Shown: positions 1 through 11,946 of the stretch, in pieces
Layout of the letters: each line of letters begins with the position of its first letter
Numbering within the stretch: the stretch's first letter is position 1
NCBI GenBank assembly: GCA_964023275.1
Contig: OZ029916.1
Coordinates: forward strand, 18,858,686-18,922,685
DNA length: 64,000 nucleotides
DNA from: Norana najaformis
Lineage: Eukaryota > Annelida > Clitellata > Crassiclitellata > Hormogastridae
Direction: 5' to 3'
Notes under the pieces: model-generated
Databases searched by the model: none
Seen by the model: only the letters and a program-made list of their open reading frames with translations
What the model was told of the DNA's origin: nothing
Translations under genes and position numbers: made by a program

Positions 1-150
1 CTACTGTGGACGGTGTTTGGAACTGGATAGGCAAGATAGACAAGGAAAGACGAATAATCAGGATAGGATCTGCAGAAGGAGTGTTTTCAGTTTTTAGTGA
101 AAGATCTGCGCAGAGGAATTGCAAGGAGTGAAGGACCAATGAGTGAGCTC
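1..150 (+). repeat. Interspersed repeat R1, partial copy at window edge
   Basis: Shares order and wording (ggcaagataga, aggatagg, gtgttttcagttt, gtgaaagatctg) with fuller copies at 17572-17850 and 45035-45395. Only the downstream half is inside the window. Same orientation in all three. No coding potential seen; class unknown. Confidence 0.7.
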
Positions 151-2110
151 AGGGTTCTTCTAAACTCTCGTTTGCACCTAAGGGTTTTGCATTTGCATTG
201 AAATGAGTTGCACTTCATATTGTTTATCGTGGAAACGGAAGAGATTTACTGTCGTCAGAGCTAGCAGTTGGTTAACAATTTAAATGGGTTTGGATCATAT
301 AGTCTGCATGCAGCTCTGTCTTCTACAGGTTGCTAGTTCTGATTCAGGTTGTTAGCAGTTGGCTCTTAATGAGGTGGATGCACTATCGGCCCTGCGCATG
401 AATCGAATGGGTTGTTGTTGTCAAACGTTCGTTTTCGCTTTGGCATCATCGTCGTAGTTAAACTAATGCGAACTGGAATTCAAAAGCTCTCGCCCGCAGC
501 CTCAGCAACAGTGACGGAATAACAAAAGCATCCGAACAATCGAGGCCCCGCCTAATTCATCTCAATACTTTACCCCTCCTGTTCTGCCTTCCATCCTGCA
601 TTCTCCTCCCTTTATTGTCCTTTCTTCTTCTCTCCTTCTTTCTCCTCCTTCTGCTCCTCCTCCTGCCCTTCCTCCTCCTTTCCTTCTCCTCTTCCTTCTC
701 CTTGTTTGTCCTGCCTGCTCATCTTTCATACTCGGCAGCTCCGTTGAATAAATATTGTTCGTGCGACTGGGTTCGTAATTAGACCCTGTAGCCTATTGTT
801 ATGCTCGCAGGTAAACTGTGACCACAGATGACGACGTATGTGATATTAGGTCTCCCTCTCTAGCTCTCTCTGTCTCTGTCTCTGTCTGTCTCTATCTCTC
901 CTGTCTATTCGAATATGGATCTCCTCTACCAATGTCTGGCTCTGTCACCTTCCTGTGTCGCTCTACATTTCTGTCTGTCTGTGTCTTTCTCTGTCTCTCT
1001 GCCTCTCTCTCCTCTGATCTTCTTTGGCAGTCTGTCTGTGTTTCAGGTCACATCAGTCTGTGTGTTTCTTAATCTTTCTTAATCTAAGCCCCAAGTTGTT
1101 TGTCTCGGTTCGCTTGAATCTCTTCCCTCCTTCTCTTGCTCTTCCTATGTTGAACTCTTCTGTAACTCCCTCTTCTCTCCTTCCTTCTATCCATCATCAG
1201 CCTGCTCCTTCTATCTTTCTTCCCCATCTCCCTCCCAATTCTTAGAATGCCTTCCTCCTTCCATTTTTTCCAGCCTTCCGGTGCTTGGCAGGTGGACCAA
1301 CCGCAACCCTCCCTCGCTTCCTCCCCATAGAAGGCCGGACTGGACCACTCACCCATTCGTCCTTTGATTTCCCAATCCCATCTAATGTCTTCTCGGTTTA
1401 ACGATGGCTATTCAGACACCACCAAAGACAGTCTTAAGTAAGCGAGTAAGTTTAATTTATGGAGCGCGCTATGTGGTGGGATATTCGTAAGCCAGGAAGT
1501 GGGAAGGATATACTAAGACTAGCGGATCAATCGAAGTGCCGAGGCTAATGCTGCCCCTAATACCTCTCGGTTTCTGCGCTCAGATGTGCAACAGCAGACG
1601 CGTGTTGCACGCCGGAGCAACCGGTTGCTATATAGTAAGTAAGTAAATGAGTAACCTTTATATGAATCTGACAAGCCACGTGCATTCTATTGCACAGAAC
1701 GATAATACACATATTTAAACTATGTCATAACCTGAGAACATTTAACCGACGAACATGCGCAAGTAAATATAACCAAAGATACATCGATTCACAAAACTAC
1801 TTTCAGAGGGTTTTGATCCAATAATAGGTAGCGTAAAAGGATGTCCTTTCTTGCAAATAGAGACCTTGTTTTCACAATAGGGTGATGCAAGGCGAATAAT
1901 CTGAGCGGCAGAAGACAGGGCTAAGAGCAACCACTCATCTTTTCATACAGGTTACACGTTTAAAAGAGACTGGTTGGTTCGAAGACACGGTTCATCTGTT
2001 AGTGGCATATAGCACAATTACTGTGACCTGTGGCTCAGATTATCAGACACTTTTGCCTTGTTAACAACATTAAAAATAAAAAAAAAGTTCTAAGTTCTAA
2101 GTGAAGGAGC
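151..2110. other. Non-genic stretch with CT-rich tracts
   Basis: Pyrimidine-rich blocks at 590-715 and 850-1020 (CTCTCTGT-like) and a repeat-like block near 1436-1650 ending in AGTA units. ORFs here follow base composition. No conserved protein or RNA gene seen. It could hold the missing first VGLUT exon, but I cannot identify it. Confidence 0.5.
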
Positions 2111-2445
2111 AATTTTTGCATCATGTAATAATAATAGTATTGGAAGTAGTTGGAATGGGAGTAGGATGTATTAATATTAATAATAAAATCATAAATTAAC
2201 AGAGAGCTAATGAATAACAATATTAATAACAACAACATCACTAACAATAATGATGATAATAATGATGATGATAATAATAATAATAACAGTAATTAATCAG
2301 TAAATAATGAAACAATAATAATAATGACAAATAATGATAATAAAATAAAAATAGCCAAATAGTGATGACGATTACGTTATTATTAAAGGAGATATTCCTG
2401 ATGACAATGCTGCTGCTGCAGATAATGATAATGATGATTATGATA
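2110..2445. repeat. AT-rich trinucleotide tract (AAT/GAT)n
   Basis: Degenerate runs of aataat, gatgat and aataac units over about 330 bp. The next 430 bp to 2880 shows nothing recognisable. Confidence 0.8.
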
Positions 2446-2875
2446 CACTACTAACGCTATCAAATGTGATAGTTTCGAAACCAATTTCGTTCAACTCCAA
2501 AATCAAATCTTTGAATTGAAAAGTTGGAAGATTACAGAACAAAAACGTGTGTTTCAAAGAGGCAAATACTTGTTGATTTGCGAAGCACTGTGTAAGCAAT
2601 TTACAGATCTAAATACAAAGTATTCGGCTGCGAAACAATAGGGCAGTAATTGCATGCTTTGCAGCTCAACTATTAGCGAGACATTCTTAATAAGCACCTG
2701 CTAATGCCAAAGAGCATTTTGGAGCCGGCGAAGGACATGGAAAACATCCATTATACACCTATAAGCGGCAATGAAGCAAACTTTATGGAAAGAGATTGCC
2801 CGTCTTTCGATCGTTTCTGTTGGTCAGGCGACTTTCTCACTGGCACAGGAAATTGCAGGTGCGAGCGCGCCATAT

Positions 2876-3225
2876 GTACATGCATATACATACATATGTA
2901 TGTATACATGTATATATATGTATACATGAATATATGTATATATATGTATATATTGGCGAACCAGGCTTTGTCGAAAGCTTATAACGAGACGCAGCCGCAT
3001 CTCATCATCTATAGAGGCGAATATGATGCCCCGCCAGCCTCCGAACAGCTGCTGCTCCTGATGTTGACGATGGAACTCGTGCAGTCGGGCAACACTGAAC
3101 ATTCGCAACTGAATACAAAGAAACTCAGTTCAAGGCGCTTGTCCTTGAAGAATTACATATATATATATATATATACATACATGCACATAATTTCATACAC
3201 ACTTATATACATGTATATGGGCTGG
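2876..3225. repeat. TA/TATG microsatellites
   Basis: Two tracts, 2876-2955 (atgtatacatg-like) and 3156-3225 ((TA)n then atacatg). They produce long spurious ORFs on both strands. Confidence 0.85.
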
Positions 3226-3450
3226 ATAGGCAGTAGCTTCTATAGAGGGCAATAATTTTCAAAATGTAACTGAGACAACTCGTTTGCTTAATATGTAACA
3301 TGCGTTATATCGTGCATTATATCCATGTGGATAATATGATACAAACGTGTTCGCACAACACAAGTAGATTTGTCACCTAAAGCAAGAGATATATAATCGA
3401 TTCGATGAAAATGCACAGACACTATATACCACGCTTATACTTGTGCGCTA

Positions 3451-3625
3451 CAAGGTGGTCTATTCGGTATACTGCGCGGTGGATCTGTCATCCAACGATT
3501 GCGGGTTCGAGCCTGCTCAACGGACATAGTGTAACACTTGTCTAGCGCCTCCGATTCATATTTACTGACAATGCGCGCTAACAACAATAAGTGCAATAAA
3601 CAAACAACTAAACAAACAAACAAAT
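3451..3625 (+). repeat. tRNA-derived SINE, family II copy 1
   Basis: A B-box-like gcgggttcgagcctg sits near 3510, with an A-box-like ggtggtctattcggtatac about 50 bp upstream. The tail ends in an AAAC-rich simple repeat. A related copy is at 56491. Cloverleaf pairing is poor, so not a functional tRNA. Confidence 0.65.
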
Positions 3626-4562
3626 AAGTAAACAAACAAGTGAATAAGTAAATAATAAACAAAAAATAAATCTACAAGTCTTGGCAAATTAAAATAACGC
3701 TGTTTTAGAAACAACGTACAAAGAAGCTCATTATTTTACGCACTACATCGAATATAGTGTGTAAGACGAACTCCTATATATATATAAAATATATATATAT
3801 CAGATTCAACACAGCCTACATACTTATCATCACAAGTCTTGTGATAAGTAAAAATAAGTAATGGCATATGCGTATAATATATATGTATGTGTGTGTGTCT
3901 TTGTGGTGTATAAGCATTTGCTGTTGTGCATTAATTATGAAGGCGACGGTAATGGAGTCTGGTCCTGTAGTTCGGAGCTGCAGACGATGATGCAGCTGAT
4001 GACCTTGCTCTGTCCACTCTCCTTTGTCCACTTTTCAAAGGCATGCCACCCGCCCACGTAGTTGGCAGAGGGATGCGTTTTCTCAGCTGCTGAGGCAGAG
4101 CCTCTCTCAGGTCTAAAAGACTAATGGCGGGAGGTGGTCAGTGTCTCTTTGTCTTGATTACAGTAGGTAGTTAAGTAGTTACGTAAGCAACATAATAAAA
4201 TTTTGATCTTAAATCAATTAATCACTTAGGGGTTCTATTTGAGCTTCACTCAAATTTAAACTCAGAATCATTAATTGAGAAAGGACAATGGAAGGAGGGA
4301 TAGAAAAATGTGGAGAAAATGAAGTAAAAAAGCAAGGGAGGAATGAAGGAAAGAAAACACAAAACAAGTATAAAGTAAAGTAAGAAAAAGAAAGGAGGGC
4401 AGGAAGAAAAGAAGGAAGAAAGGATAGAAGAAAGGAATGAAAGAAGTTATCATTTCATTCACGCACTCAGTATTCCAAATCATTCATCCTGTCTTTCTTT
4501 TTTCTTTCTTTCTGGGTTCTTGTCTCTCGTTTTTCTTTTCTTTTTCTTGCCTCCTTTTCAGA

Positions 4563-4757
4563 ATGCGTACCTTAATTCGTGTCTTGCTTGCTGCCATCTG
4601 TCTTTCTTTGATCTGTCCATCTGTTGCCATAAGTAATGGACCTGTATCTCAAGAAGAGCGGGAGACACAGTTAACACCGCGAACAAATGGAATTTCTTTA
4701 ATTCACACACAAAGGACGAAGAACTCCCGCCATTCCGGCGATTGTCTCAAGTGCTGA
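4563..4757 (+). CDS. Candidate small secreted peptide (64 aa), weak
   Basis: ATG directly follows a strong acceptor (pyrimidine tract, then ccttttcag at 4553-4561). The N-terminus looks like a signal peptide: MRTLIRVLLAAICLSLICPS, then VAIS. The remaining 40 residues are polar and end in GDCLKC and TGA. No family recognised; no dibasic cleavage sites. The C+T-rich DNA upstream can create hydrophobic ORFs by chance, so this may be spurious. Confidence 0.2.
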   Translation: MRTLIRVLLAAICLSLICPSVAISNGPVSQEERETQLTPRTNGISLIHTQRTKNSRHSGDCLKC

Positions 4758-4925
4758 AACATGTCTGCGCTTGCGCTAAGATATCGATACATAACGTAGA
4801 ATACAAGCGGAGGTAAGCAGAACGAACAGGCAGACGAATGAAACAAAGACACACACATACACACACATAAGGATGAATAGAAGGACCAAAGGATTGGACG
4901 ATGATGAGATGGATATACAGACAGG

Positions 4926-5352
4926 ACATCCTAACCTGAAGACAGACGGACAGACAGACGGACAGACGAAGAGACAGACGGACGGACAGAAGGACAGACG
5001 GACAGACAGACGGACAGATGGAGAGACAGACGGACAGCCGGACAGACGGAGAGACAGACGGACAGATGGAGAGACAGACGGACAGCCGGACAGACGGATG
5101 GATAGACGGATGGAGAGACAGACGGACAGACGGACAGAGAGATGGACAGACGGACAGATGGAGAGACAGACGGACAGACGGACAGACAGATGGACAGACG
5201 GACAGATGGACAGACAGACGGACAGATGGACAGACAGACGGACAGCGGATGGATAGACGGATGGACAGACAGACGGACAGACGGATGGATAGTCGGATGG
5301 AGAGACAGACGGACAGACAGATGGACAGACAGACGGACAGACGGACAGACGG
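4926..5352. repeat. Tetranucleotide satellite (GACA/GACG/GATG)n
   Basis: About 430 bp of degenerate 4-bp units of the form GACR/GATR/GAGA. It yields long low-complexity ORFs in several frames on both strands, none biological. Confidence 0.95.
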
Positions 5353-7148
5353 GGTAAGGGGAGCTGGCGATGAGCGGAAGAACGACATCAGTTAAAACTG
5401 ATCTGCATAAAGTGGATCATGTATTCATTGTCGGGATTTATCAGAGGGATCGAGTGTCCCTCGCCGAAAGCATAAACAACATTTCGCGTCGCCTCGACAG
5501 ACGCTCAGGGTCGGAAATTTGTCATACGGGGTCAGCAGACCCCGTTCAATATTGATGTAGGATCGTCCGATGGGGCAGAGGTCCGCACAGATGACGGGGT
5601 TAAAGAAGGCTGCCTGCTATGCCTACTCTTCCTCTTCACGCACCCGGAATGTGGCCACGTAGTAAGAAGATTTTTATTCCCCTGCCATCTTCCGAGGAAC
5701 ATTTGAGCTTCCGCTAAAATCTTGGATGCATCGTTTTGTCAGTGAATAGCGATGTCCGACTGGTCCCCTGAAGCAGACTGCGTGAGCCGTCGAAAGAAGG
5801 ACTGGGACGTAACCTTTAGGCCTGCAGTAGCCCTTGACACAAACAACCTCTGTGAAGTAAAAAGCGAATCGACATCTATTATTCTCAGTAATAAGAGGCT
5901 TCTCGAAAGCTCGTGTCTTTTGGCTATAGCGCAAGCGGCAGACTGACAATGGCACAATCGTTAAGAGTTGTATGGCTCAACAATTAAGTCTCAGTTCTTC
6001 ATTACATACAAAGATTTGAACTCTTTGCGTTCATACAGTAGATGAAGGCAGACAAGTTTCTAGGTTAGCCGCGTAAAGCTAACGAGAAAATGTTGCTCAG
6101 TGTGTAGTGCAGATCTGAATGTCTGTTTACTGTTCTTAATGTTTCCTGTTGCCCAGCTGCAATTTACACTTTTGAACTTTGTAAGGGAGCATGCATTATC
6201 AAGTTCAGTTGTATTGTATTGTATTGTAAGTGTAGATTTGTCTAACTCTGCTATAAAATTAGAATTTGTCTATCTGCATCTTCTGCAGCGCATTTGTGAG
6301 GTTCTTAAAATGCGCTATGCAAATGTTCAACTACTTACAGGCACACAGGGTTTTGTTCCTTCGTAGTATCGTTCATTCAACATATCAATCTTTAGTCCGT
6401 TGAATTGTTATTTATCCAGTTTTGCGTGGCCTTATGATTTATAAAACGGCGCTATAGAAACTGAGGTGCTATAAAAGTTATGCATGTACATATGTTTGAC
6501 AGTCTACCACTGCATTTGAGTACTGTTGCACTTCAGCCTGTTCAGCAGATTTTCTCAGAATGTCTTTAAACTTCCCTGTTTGAATCAGTTAGATAGCCGC
6601 GTGTGCAGCATGTATCTGATCACTATATAGGGCTTTTTTGGAACACGAAACACGGCAAGCTTATAGTGCATATAAAAAGGTGAGACTAAAAATTGGTAAA
6701 ATGTTCAAAGGTGAGATTAGTCTACGATCGTTAGTTATTCCGTGGCCTCGACGCACCGAGTCTTGCGAGACTTCGGTAGCTAGGATCTGTGTGTGAATAC
6801 CGTTTACCTAAATTTATACACTTTGTTACGTCTCGAAATACGTTTTCCACCGACAACTCAGTTCACACGTTTATTAAGAAACTCGCTTCAAGCGATCCCA
6901 ACTCATAACACACTCATAACACATATCAGCATAAAACTTCCCATTTATATAGCCTTAAATTCCCTCCAAAACACACCTTCAAACACTCCTTCAACATAGA
7001 GGTGGATGAGCACGTGTTACGAACAGACTGTTGCATGGGCACATGTCACTTTCCGATCCACCCACCTTCCCTTACACACGTGCCCTCGCAACAACTTGTA
7101 CAGATTACTTACTTCCTTAATTAATTAATTCCTTCTGTGGTTGGACAG
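5353..7148. other. Region upstream of VGLUT exon 1, with repeat fragments
   Basis: Holds an R3 repeat fragment (6130-6229, + orientation, ending in ttgtattgtattg) and a LINE-type 3' tail (6275-6350: gcgcatttgtgaggttctta). The latter resembles the LINE end at 41.4 kb. No promoter or start-codon exon for VGLUT could be recognised. Confidence 0.5.
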
Positions 7149-7462
7149 TGTGTCTGGGAAGGTGCGTACCGAGAAGACGCTCGTCGACTACGACTACCTG
7201 GACGAGGAGAATGAGGAGACAGGTGAGGCAATTCCTGGTCCGAGTGCCGTTGACAGGATGCGTAACCAGTGTTTCCGCTGCTGCCGTTGTCCCTGCTCGT
7301 GCAGCACCCGGTTCCAGATGGCGCTGCTCAGCAGCATCGGATTCTGCATCTCGTTCGGCATCCGGTGCAACATGGGAGTGGCCGTCCTCCAGATGACCAA
7401 CAACGTCACCCGCTGGACCATCAGTCCTCCCACGGTCGACAACACCACAGTCGAACTGGCCA
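7149..7462 (+). CDS. VGLUT: VGLUT exon 1 (first recognised): N-terminal tail and TM1
   Basis: Frame begins GTG at 7150 after acceptor ttggacag; an in-frame TAA at 7126 rules out an upstream ATG in the same exon, so the true start is in an earlier exon. It encodes an acidic cytoplasmic tail (DYDYLDEENEET), a cysteine cluster CFRCCRCPCSC, TM1 ending in GIRCNMGVAV, and a luminal loop with sequons NVT and NTT. Homology to VGLUTs continues to codon GCC (7459-7461). The 3' end is uncertain. GT at 7463 (GTATCC) leaves phase 1, whereas the exon 2 acceptor needs phase 0; GT at 7450 would be in phase but is a poor donor and removes four homologous codons. Confidence 0.88.
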
Positions 7463-8307
7463 GTATCCGTCTTTTTTATTTATTTTAAGAACTATTATTA
7501 CGGGCGCTAAGTCTATAAATTTGATCTGATTAATGCTCGCTAGGGTCAAGGGAAGTCAAGAAACTGGCTTTTCCCCAAATGTAGGAGCTTTGGGGTGTAT
7601 ATTAGACCCAGAAGTGCTACACTTATCCAAATCATTCACCCCTATATACTTATACCTCGCTTTTGTGTCAGTTAACCTCCTCAACCCCGACACTTAATCT
7701 AACTTTACTGACTATCACAATGCCATTTCAAATGTGCCCCGATTCCCTCTTACGTTTCATTTTGCAAGCGCATAAGCAATCATAGCTTTAGGTAAAGGCT
7801 TTTCCAGTGCACGCGTCAAGTTGAATTTATCATAAGTTTGGCGCGATATCATTTTCCAAATTTAAATATAACCTACATGCGAGTCTATATGTGTGAGCTA
7901 TTTATATATGTGATTCGTTGCATGAAATGTACTGTGAGGGGATTTTGAATATTGGAACAGTGGGTTTTAAGAGCCATATGCTCTGAGGGACTAGAATAAT
8001 TGTTTCAATTAAGAATATACTTCTCTTTTCTTTATAGTGAAATTGTCATTAAATTAGAATGGAGTTGTCAATACAAATGGACTGTCGTTAAATTCAAATG
8101 AAATTGTCGTTGAAGTAGAAAGGAACAGAAGAGGCAGCAGAAGAAAGTTGCAAGAGAGAACAGTCACTATATTAGAAGCAGCAAATAAGGCGGTCTAAGT
8201 CTATCTGTTCCTGAATTTTTGTATACCATCTTTCAAGAACCTCTCAAATTGTGAAGGAGTCTACGTCGATTAACATTAGACCTGTGCAGCTTTGAACTCC
8301 GGGTTTG

Positions 8308-8605
8308 GTCGTCTGCCTGCCTCTCTTGTCCTTCTCCTCTCTTGTCCTTCTCCTCTCTTGTCCTTCTCCTCTCTCGTCCTTCTCCTCTCTTGTCCTTCTC
8401 TTCTCTCGTCCTTCTCCTCTCTTGTCCTTTCCCTCTCTCGTCCTTCTCCTCTCTTGTCCTTCTCCTCTCTTGTCCTTCTCCTCTCTCGTCCTTCTCCTCT
8501 CTCGTTCTTCTCCTCTCTCGTCCTTCTCCTCTCTTGTCCTTCTCCTCTTTTGTCCTTCTCCTCTCCTGTCCTTCTCCTGTCCTGTCCCTCTCCTCTCTCG
8601 TCCTT
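8308..8605. repeat. 16-bp pyrimidine minisatellite in VGLUT intron 1
   Basis: About 18 units of ttctcctctcttgtcc with a frequent T/C variant (ttgtcc or tcgtcc). Since 16 is not a multiple of 3, every frame repeats each 48 bp and stays open. The + strand is almost purely C+T. Confidence 0.95.
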
Positions 8606-9461
8606 CCTACGGCAGAAGTAGCCATCTGTAGCCGTCATCTTTCCAATTGCACCCAATCGGTCAGCGCCGACCTAATACTACTGCAATCGCACTCCACCCT
8701 TTCTCCCACCCGGCCTCCTTCTCTCAGGACACTTTGTCTGCGAGGACAAAGGCCGCTCGAATCGGGGCTTCGTGTTGATGTTATTGGATCGGAAGGGCCA
8801 TTTATACCTCGCTAATTCAATACTGCACACTGCAGGCCATAGGTGGACAAGAGGGAAAGGAAGCGGAGAGGAGGGGAAGGGCGGTGGTGAAAGAGAGAAG
8901 ACGAGAACTGATTGCGAGATTACAGATTATGCCCAGAAGTGTAAGTATTATGTTGATCATCGATTGGTTGAGGAAGTCAGCTTGGATCGGGTTCGATGTC
9001 CATCATTTCCCTCGCCGCAGTTACTAAATCTCCCCCGAGGAGTGGAGAAGTGAGATAGAGGGAGAGAGTTGGAGAGAGTGAGCAATTCGTTCCTTTCTCC
9101 AGCAGCTTTTTCGCAGGAGAGCGGAGAATCATCTTTCGACAGGATCCATTGATCCTTCTCAACGAAATTAGATTGTCGTCATCATGTATTGCAAGCTCGG
9201 TTCCGAACATTTCGCAAACGTGAGGTGCATAGTCAATATCTGTCACAACTGTCACTCGACTCCAGGAATACAGGTCTACGACTGACAAATTTTCTAGGTA
9301 ACGACGTCACTAGGGGGTGACAGAAACCGAACATCGACCGGATAGCATTCTAGGACAGGCCTATATGAATATTCTTGTACGACTATTACAAACTCTATAC
9401 ATACAATCAACTCCTTTTGTCTTATTCATAATTTATCTCATTTTGTATCGCAAGCTTCCCC

Positions 9462-9625
9462 AAATACAATACAATACAACTAAAATTTGTTAATGCCCTT
9501 CTCTTACAAAGTTCAGAAGTGGGTTATGTGAAGTAATAAGAACCATAAGCAGACTGGAAGAGGTAAGTTTTAAGGTTAGAGCGAAAGACAGCCTCAGTAA
9601 GATTAGATACTGATTAGATAGTTTA
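9462..9625 (-). repeat. Interspersed repeat R3, reverse copy
   Basis: Begins with aatacaatacaatacaac (the 3' tail in reverse), then ttacaaagttcagaagtg and agaggtaagtttt. Same order as the copy at 22004-22300 and, inverted, at 6130-6229. Confidence 0.75.
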
Positions 9626-10536
9626 CGTCAGCTGTACCTAGTGCCAATTCCAGGACGGCTTTCCAGGAAATGTTCCTAATTTTTCTCAAGAAGTTGCCAA
9701 ATTTCCTTGAAAACATGATTTGAACCACAGATTCAGTAACGCGAGTCACATCACAGTGAAAACCCGAAAACTATGCAGTTTATGAATCACATCAGGATGG
9801 GCCTGTAGTGTATTACCTTACATTGCATCTTAAAAAGACTGATCCAGTTCGTTTGTTTATACTCTTCGCATGCAAGTGATTCGCCTTCCTTGATCCAAGC
9901 TTTCCAACCGACCTTCCACTTGCGCCCACTTGTCCACGGCCCTTCGTTACGAAGGATGGTCGACAGCCTGCTGCATTCCGTATTCATGCAGTTTGCTTTA
10001 TGACTAATACGTCATTTCTGTTCGCGCAGCCTGAATATCGGAGCCGCACTGGGCGGATGACAAGCAGAGCGGCGCTTGCAGAAGAGCAACATTATTCTCA
10101 ATTGATATTGCTCGGGCGACATGCATTTTTATAGGACCGGGAGCCGGATGTTGATTGGAAGCGGACTGAATAATGCATGAGGTAAAATTAAGCCAGGAAC
10201 GGCTTTTATCGACTTCTAGGAGGTCGCGGTAACGTCCGCGTGTTAGGAGAACTTCCAGTGGGGCTGGCTCGCGGCCGAAATGAAGGCGAATCGTAAGCAA
10301 TTTCAGGCTTTAGGCAACGATTTAGGAAGAAGCAAGTTAACCTGACCACGCAAATAATATATGCTTGGCAATGAATATATGAGATCATAGAAGAAAAACA
10401 TTCCCTTATGCTAGCCCCGAGAGGCAGCCATGGTAATTAAGTGCTGGTGGTTTCGCTTACTTAGCCTCGGCGTATGAAGGTAGGTGGCCAGTCCTGTCCC
10501 TCATCGCCTGATCTATCCACTGACATTATACAGCCA

Positions 10537-10680
10537 GTGTACTCATTTTATAGTATATCTGCAGAAAGCGCAAGTGGAACAGAACTCCAGAAGCATCTTT
10601 CTGCCCTGACGGGATTTGAACCCCCATCTCTGAGCTAACATTCCGGTACGCTAATCGCTAGACTATCGTACGGTCCCGCC
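10537..10680 (-). repeat. tRNA-derived SINE, family I copy 1
   Basis: Reverse strand carries B-box ggttcaaatcc (near 10615) and an A-box-like stretch. A second copy at 18709-18853 shares gtgtactcat, gtggaacagaactc and the tRNA-like head in the same order. Confidence 0.8.
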
Positions 10681-11700
10681 GAGGTGGTAAATGCCGGTTT
10701 AAACTGAATCTATATACCGGAAAACATGGACTTACCTGCTTTGTTCAGATTGCAATGCACAGGACCTATGTGTTTGTGAACGAGGGCATTATATAGATTG
10801 AAGTGTGATCAGACGAACAAAGAAATGAGGATAGGCCTATTTATGACGCTGAAAAGGTGCAGTGATTGGGTAGAGAATCTTCATTTTCTGTCTTGGAGTA
10901 TACGTGACTGCAAAGTCAGTTTCTGTCTCTCAAATATTAAAAAAATTACAAGTTAATCGAACGGAAGCAACCAATATAAAAGAATGTTTCTCAATGGCAA
11001 TATGTTTCACAAGTTCCAAGTCATCTTTTTTGAAAAGAATGTATAGGTCCTATTTCGTGATACGACTTTGGAAATTCTTCGCGTTTAGTTGCGACGGTAT
11101 AGCCTAGGTGTCTTGGGTTGGAGAAGTTTGGGTCGTTCAACTCTTCTCCTTTTCATGGACAACAATGGGATCGTACGAATCCAGCGAGTTGTTTTATAGT
11201 GAAGAACCTCTGTAGGGCGATTTCCACACGACTGTTAGGCCCTGCGAAATGATAACCCCACCGATTTTATTTATTAGCCTACGTTTTTCCTCTATGTACA
11301 TTTGGACCATATATTTTCTAAGCAATTATAATTATCACAGAATTTCAAATCATATGGTGATGCACACATGCAAAGGGACGATCAAAGACAGTCCTAACGT
11401 TTACGACCACGGTCATAATGATCGATTATTCATATGAAATCCTAATAGCCAGTCGGCCGACTACTGAGACATGGCCGCAATAGGCCAAACTACTCATCCA
11501 TGAAATAACAAACTGTTATAGTTAATCAACAAGTCTGCACTGAAGGCCAGACTGAACGTAACGCTACAAATCATCATTTATGCTCTAATAGCTCAAATTC
11601 AGGCGTTATTTTCTTTGAAAACATCATCATCGTGTGCGGCAACCGACATGGCGTCCAGCTGCGTAGGTGATCACGTGACCCAGACAGAAAACGAGCTAGA

Positions 11701-11734
11701 CAGACGGCGCTGCTGAATAATTTAGCGCCGTCTG
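11701..11734. repeat. 11-bp perfect hairpin before exon 2
   Basis: cagacggcgct and its exact complement agcgccgtctg flank a 12-nt loop. It lies about 95 bp upstream of the exon 2 acceptor. Confidence 0.6.
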
Positions 11735-11827
11735 ACGCTGGGATCTGTTGAAATGATAGATGCGGTGATCGGAAAGGGGTATAATTGAAATCATCGCTAA
11801 GTGTTTCGCGTGTTGTGTGCATTACAG

Positions 11828-11946
11828 AAACCGGAATTTGATTGGACGCCGGGGACGATCGGCTTCGTCGACAGTTCTTTCTTCTGGGGATATATCGTTA
11901 CCCAGATTCCCGGTGGATATCTGGCATCCCGGGTGCAGGCTAACAG
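11828..11946 (+). CDS. VGLUT: VGLUT exon 2: TM2
   Basis: Acceptor gcattacag and donor aacag/gtacgg. Encodes [20 protein letters not shown] through [20 protein letters not shown], matching the VGLUT first luminal loop end and TM2. The residue aligned with His128 of mammalian VGLUT2 is Asp (GAC 11870-11872). Ends in phase 2, which matches exon 3. Intron 1 before it is about 4.4 kb and intron 2 after it about 1.0 kb. Confidence 0.95.

Noticed and set aside
2704-3255. 183-residue ORF on +
   Set aside because: Its middle and end are TA/TATG microsatellites, and the unique parts match no family.
4747-5395. Long low-complexity ORFs on both strands
   Set aside because: Tetranucleotide satellite; protein repeats follow the DNA period, with no conserved domain.
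8233-8815. Overlapping Ser/Leu- and Arg/Glu-rich ORFs in all frames
   Set aside because: They are the 16-bp minisatellite read in different frames; no unique sequence.
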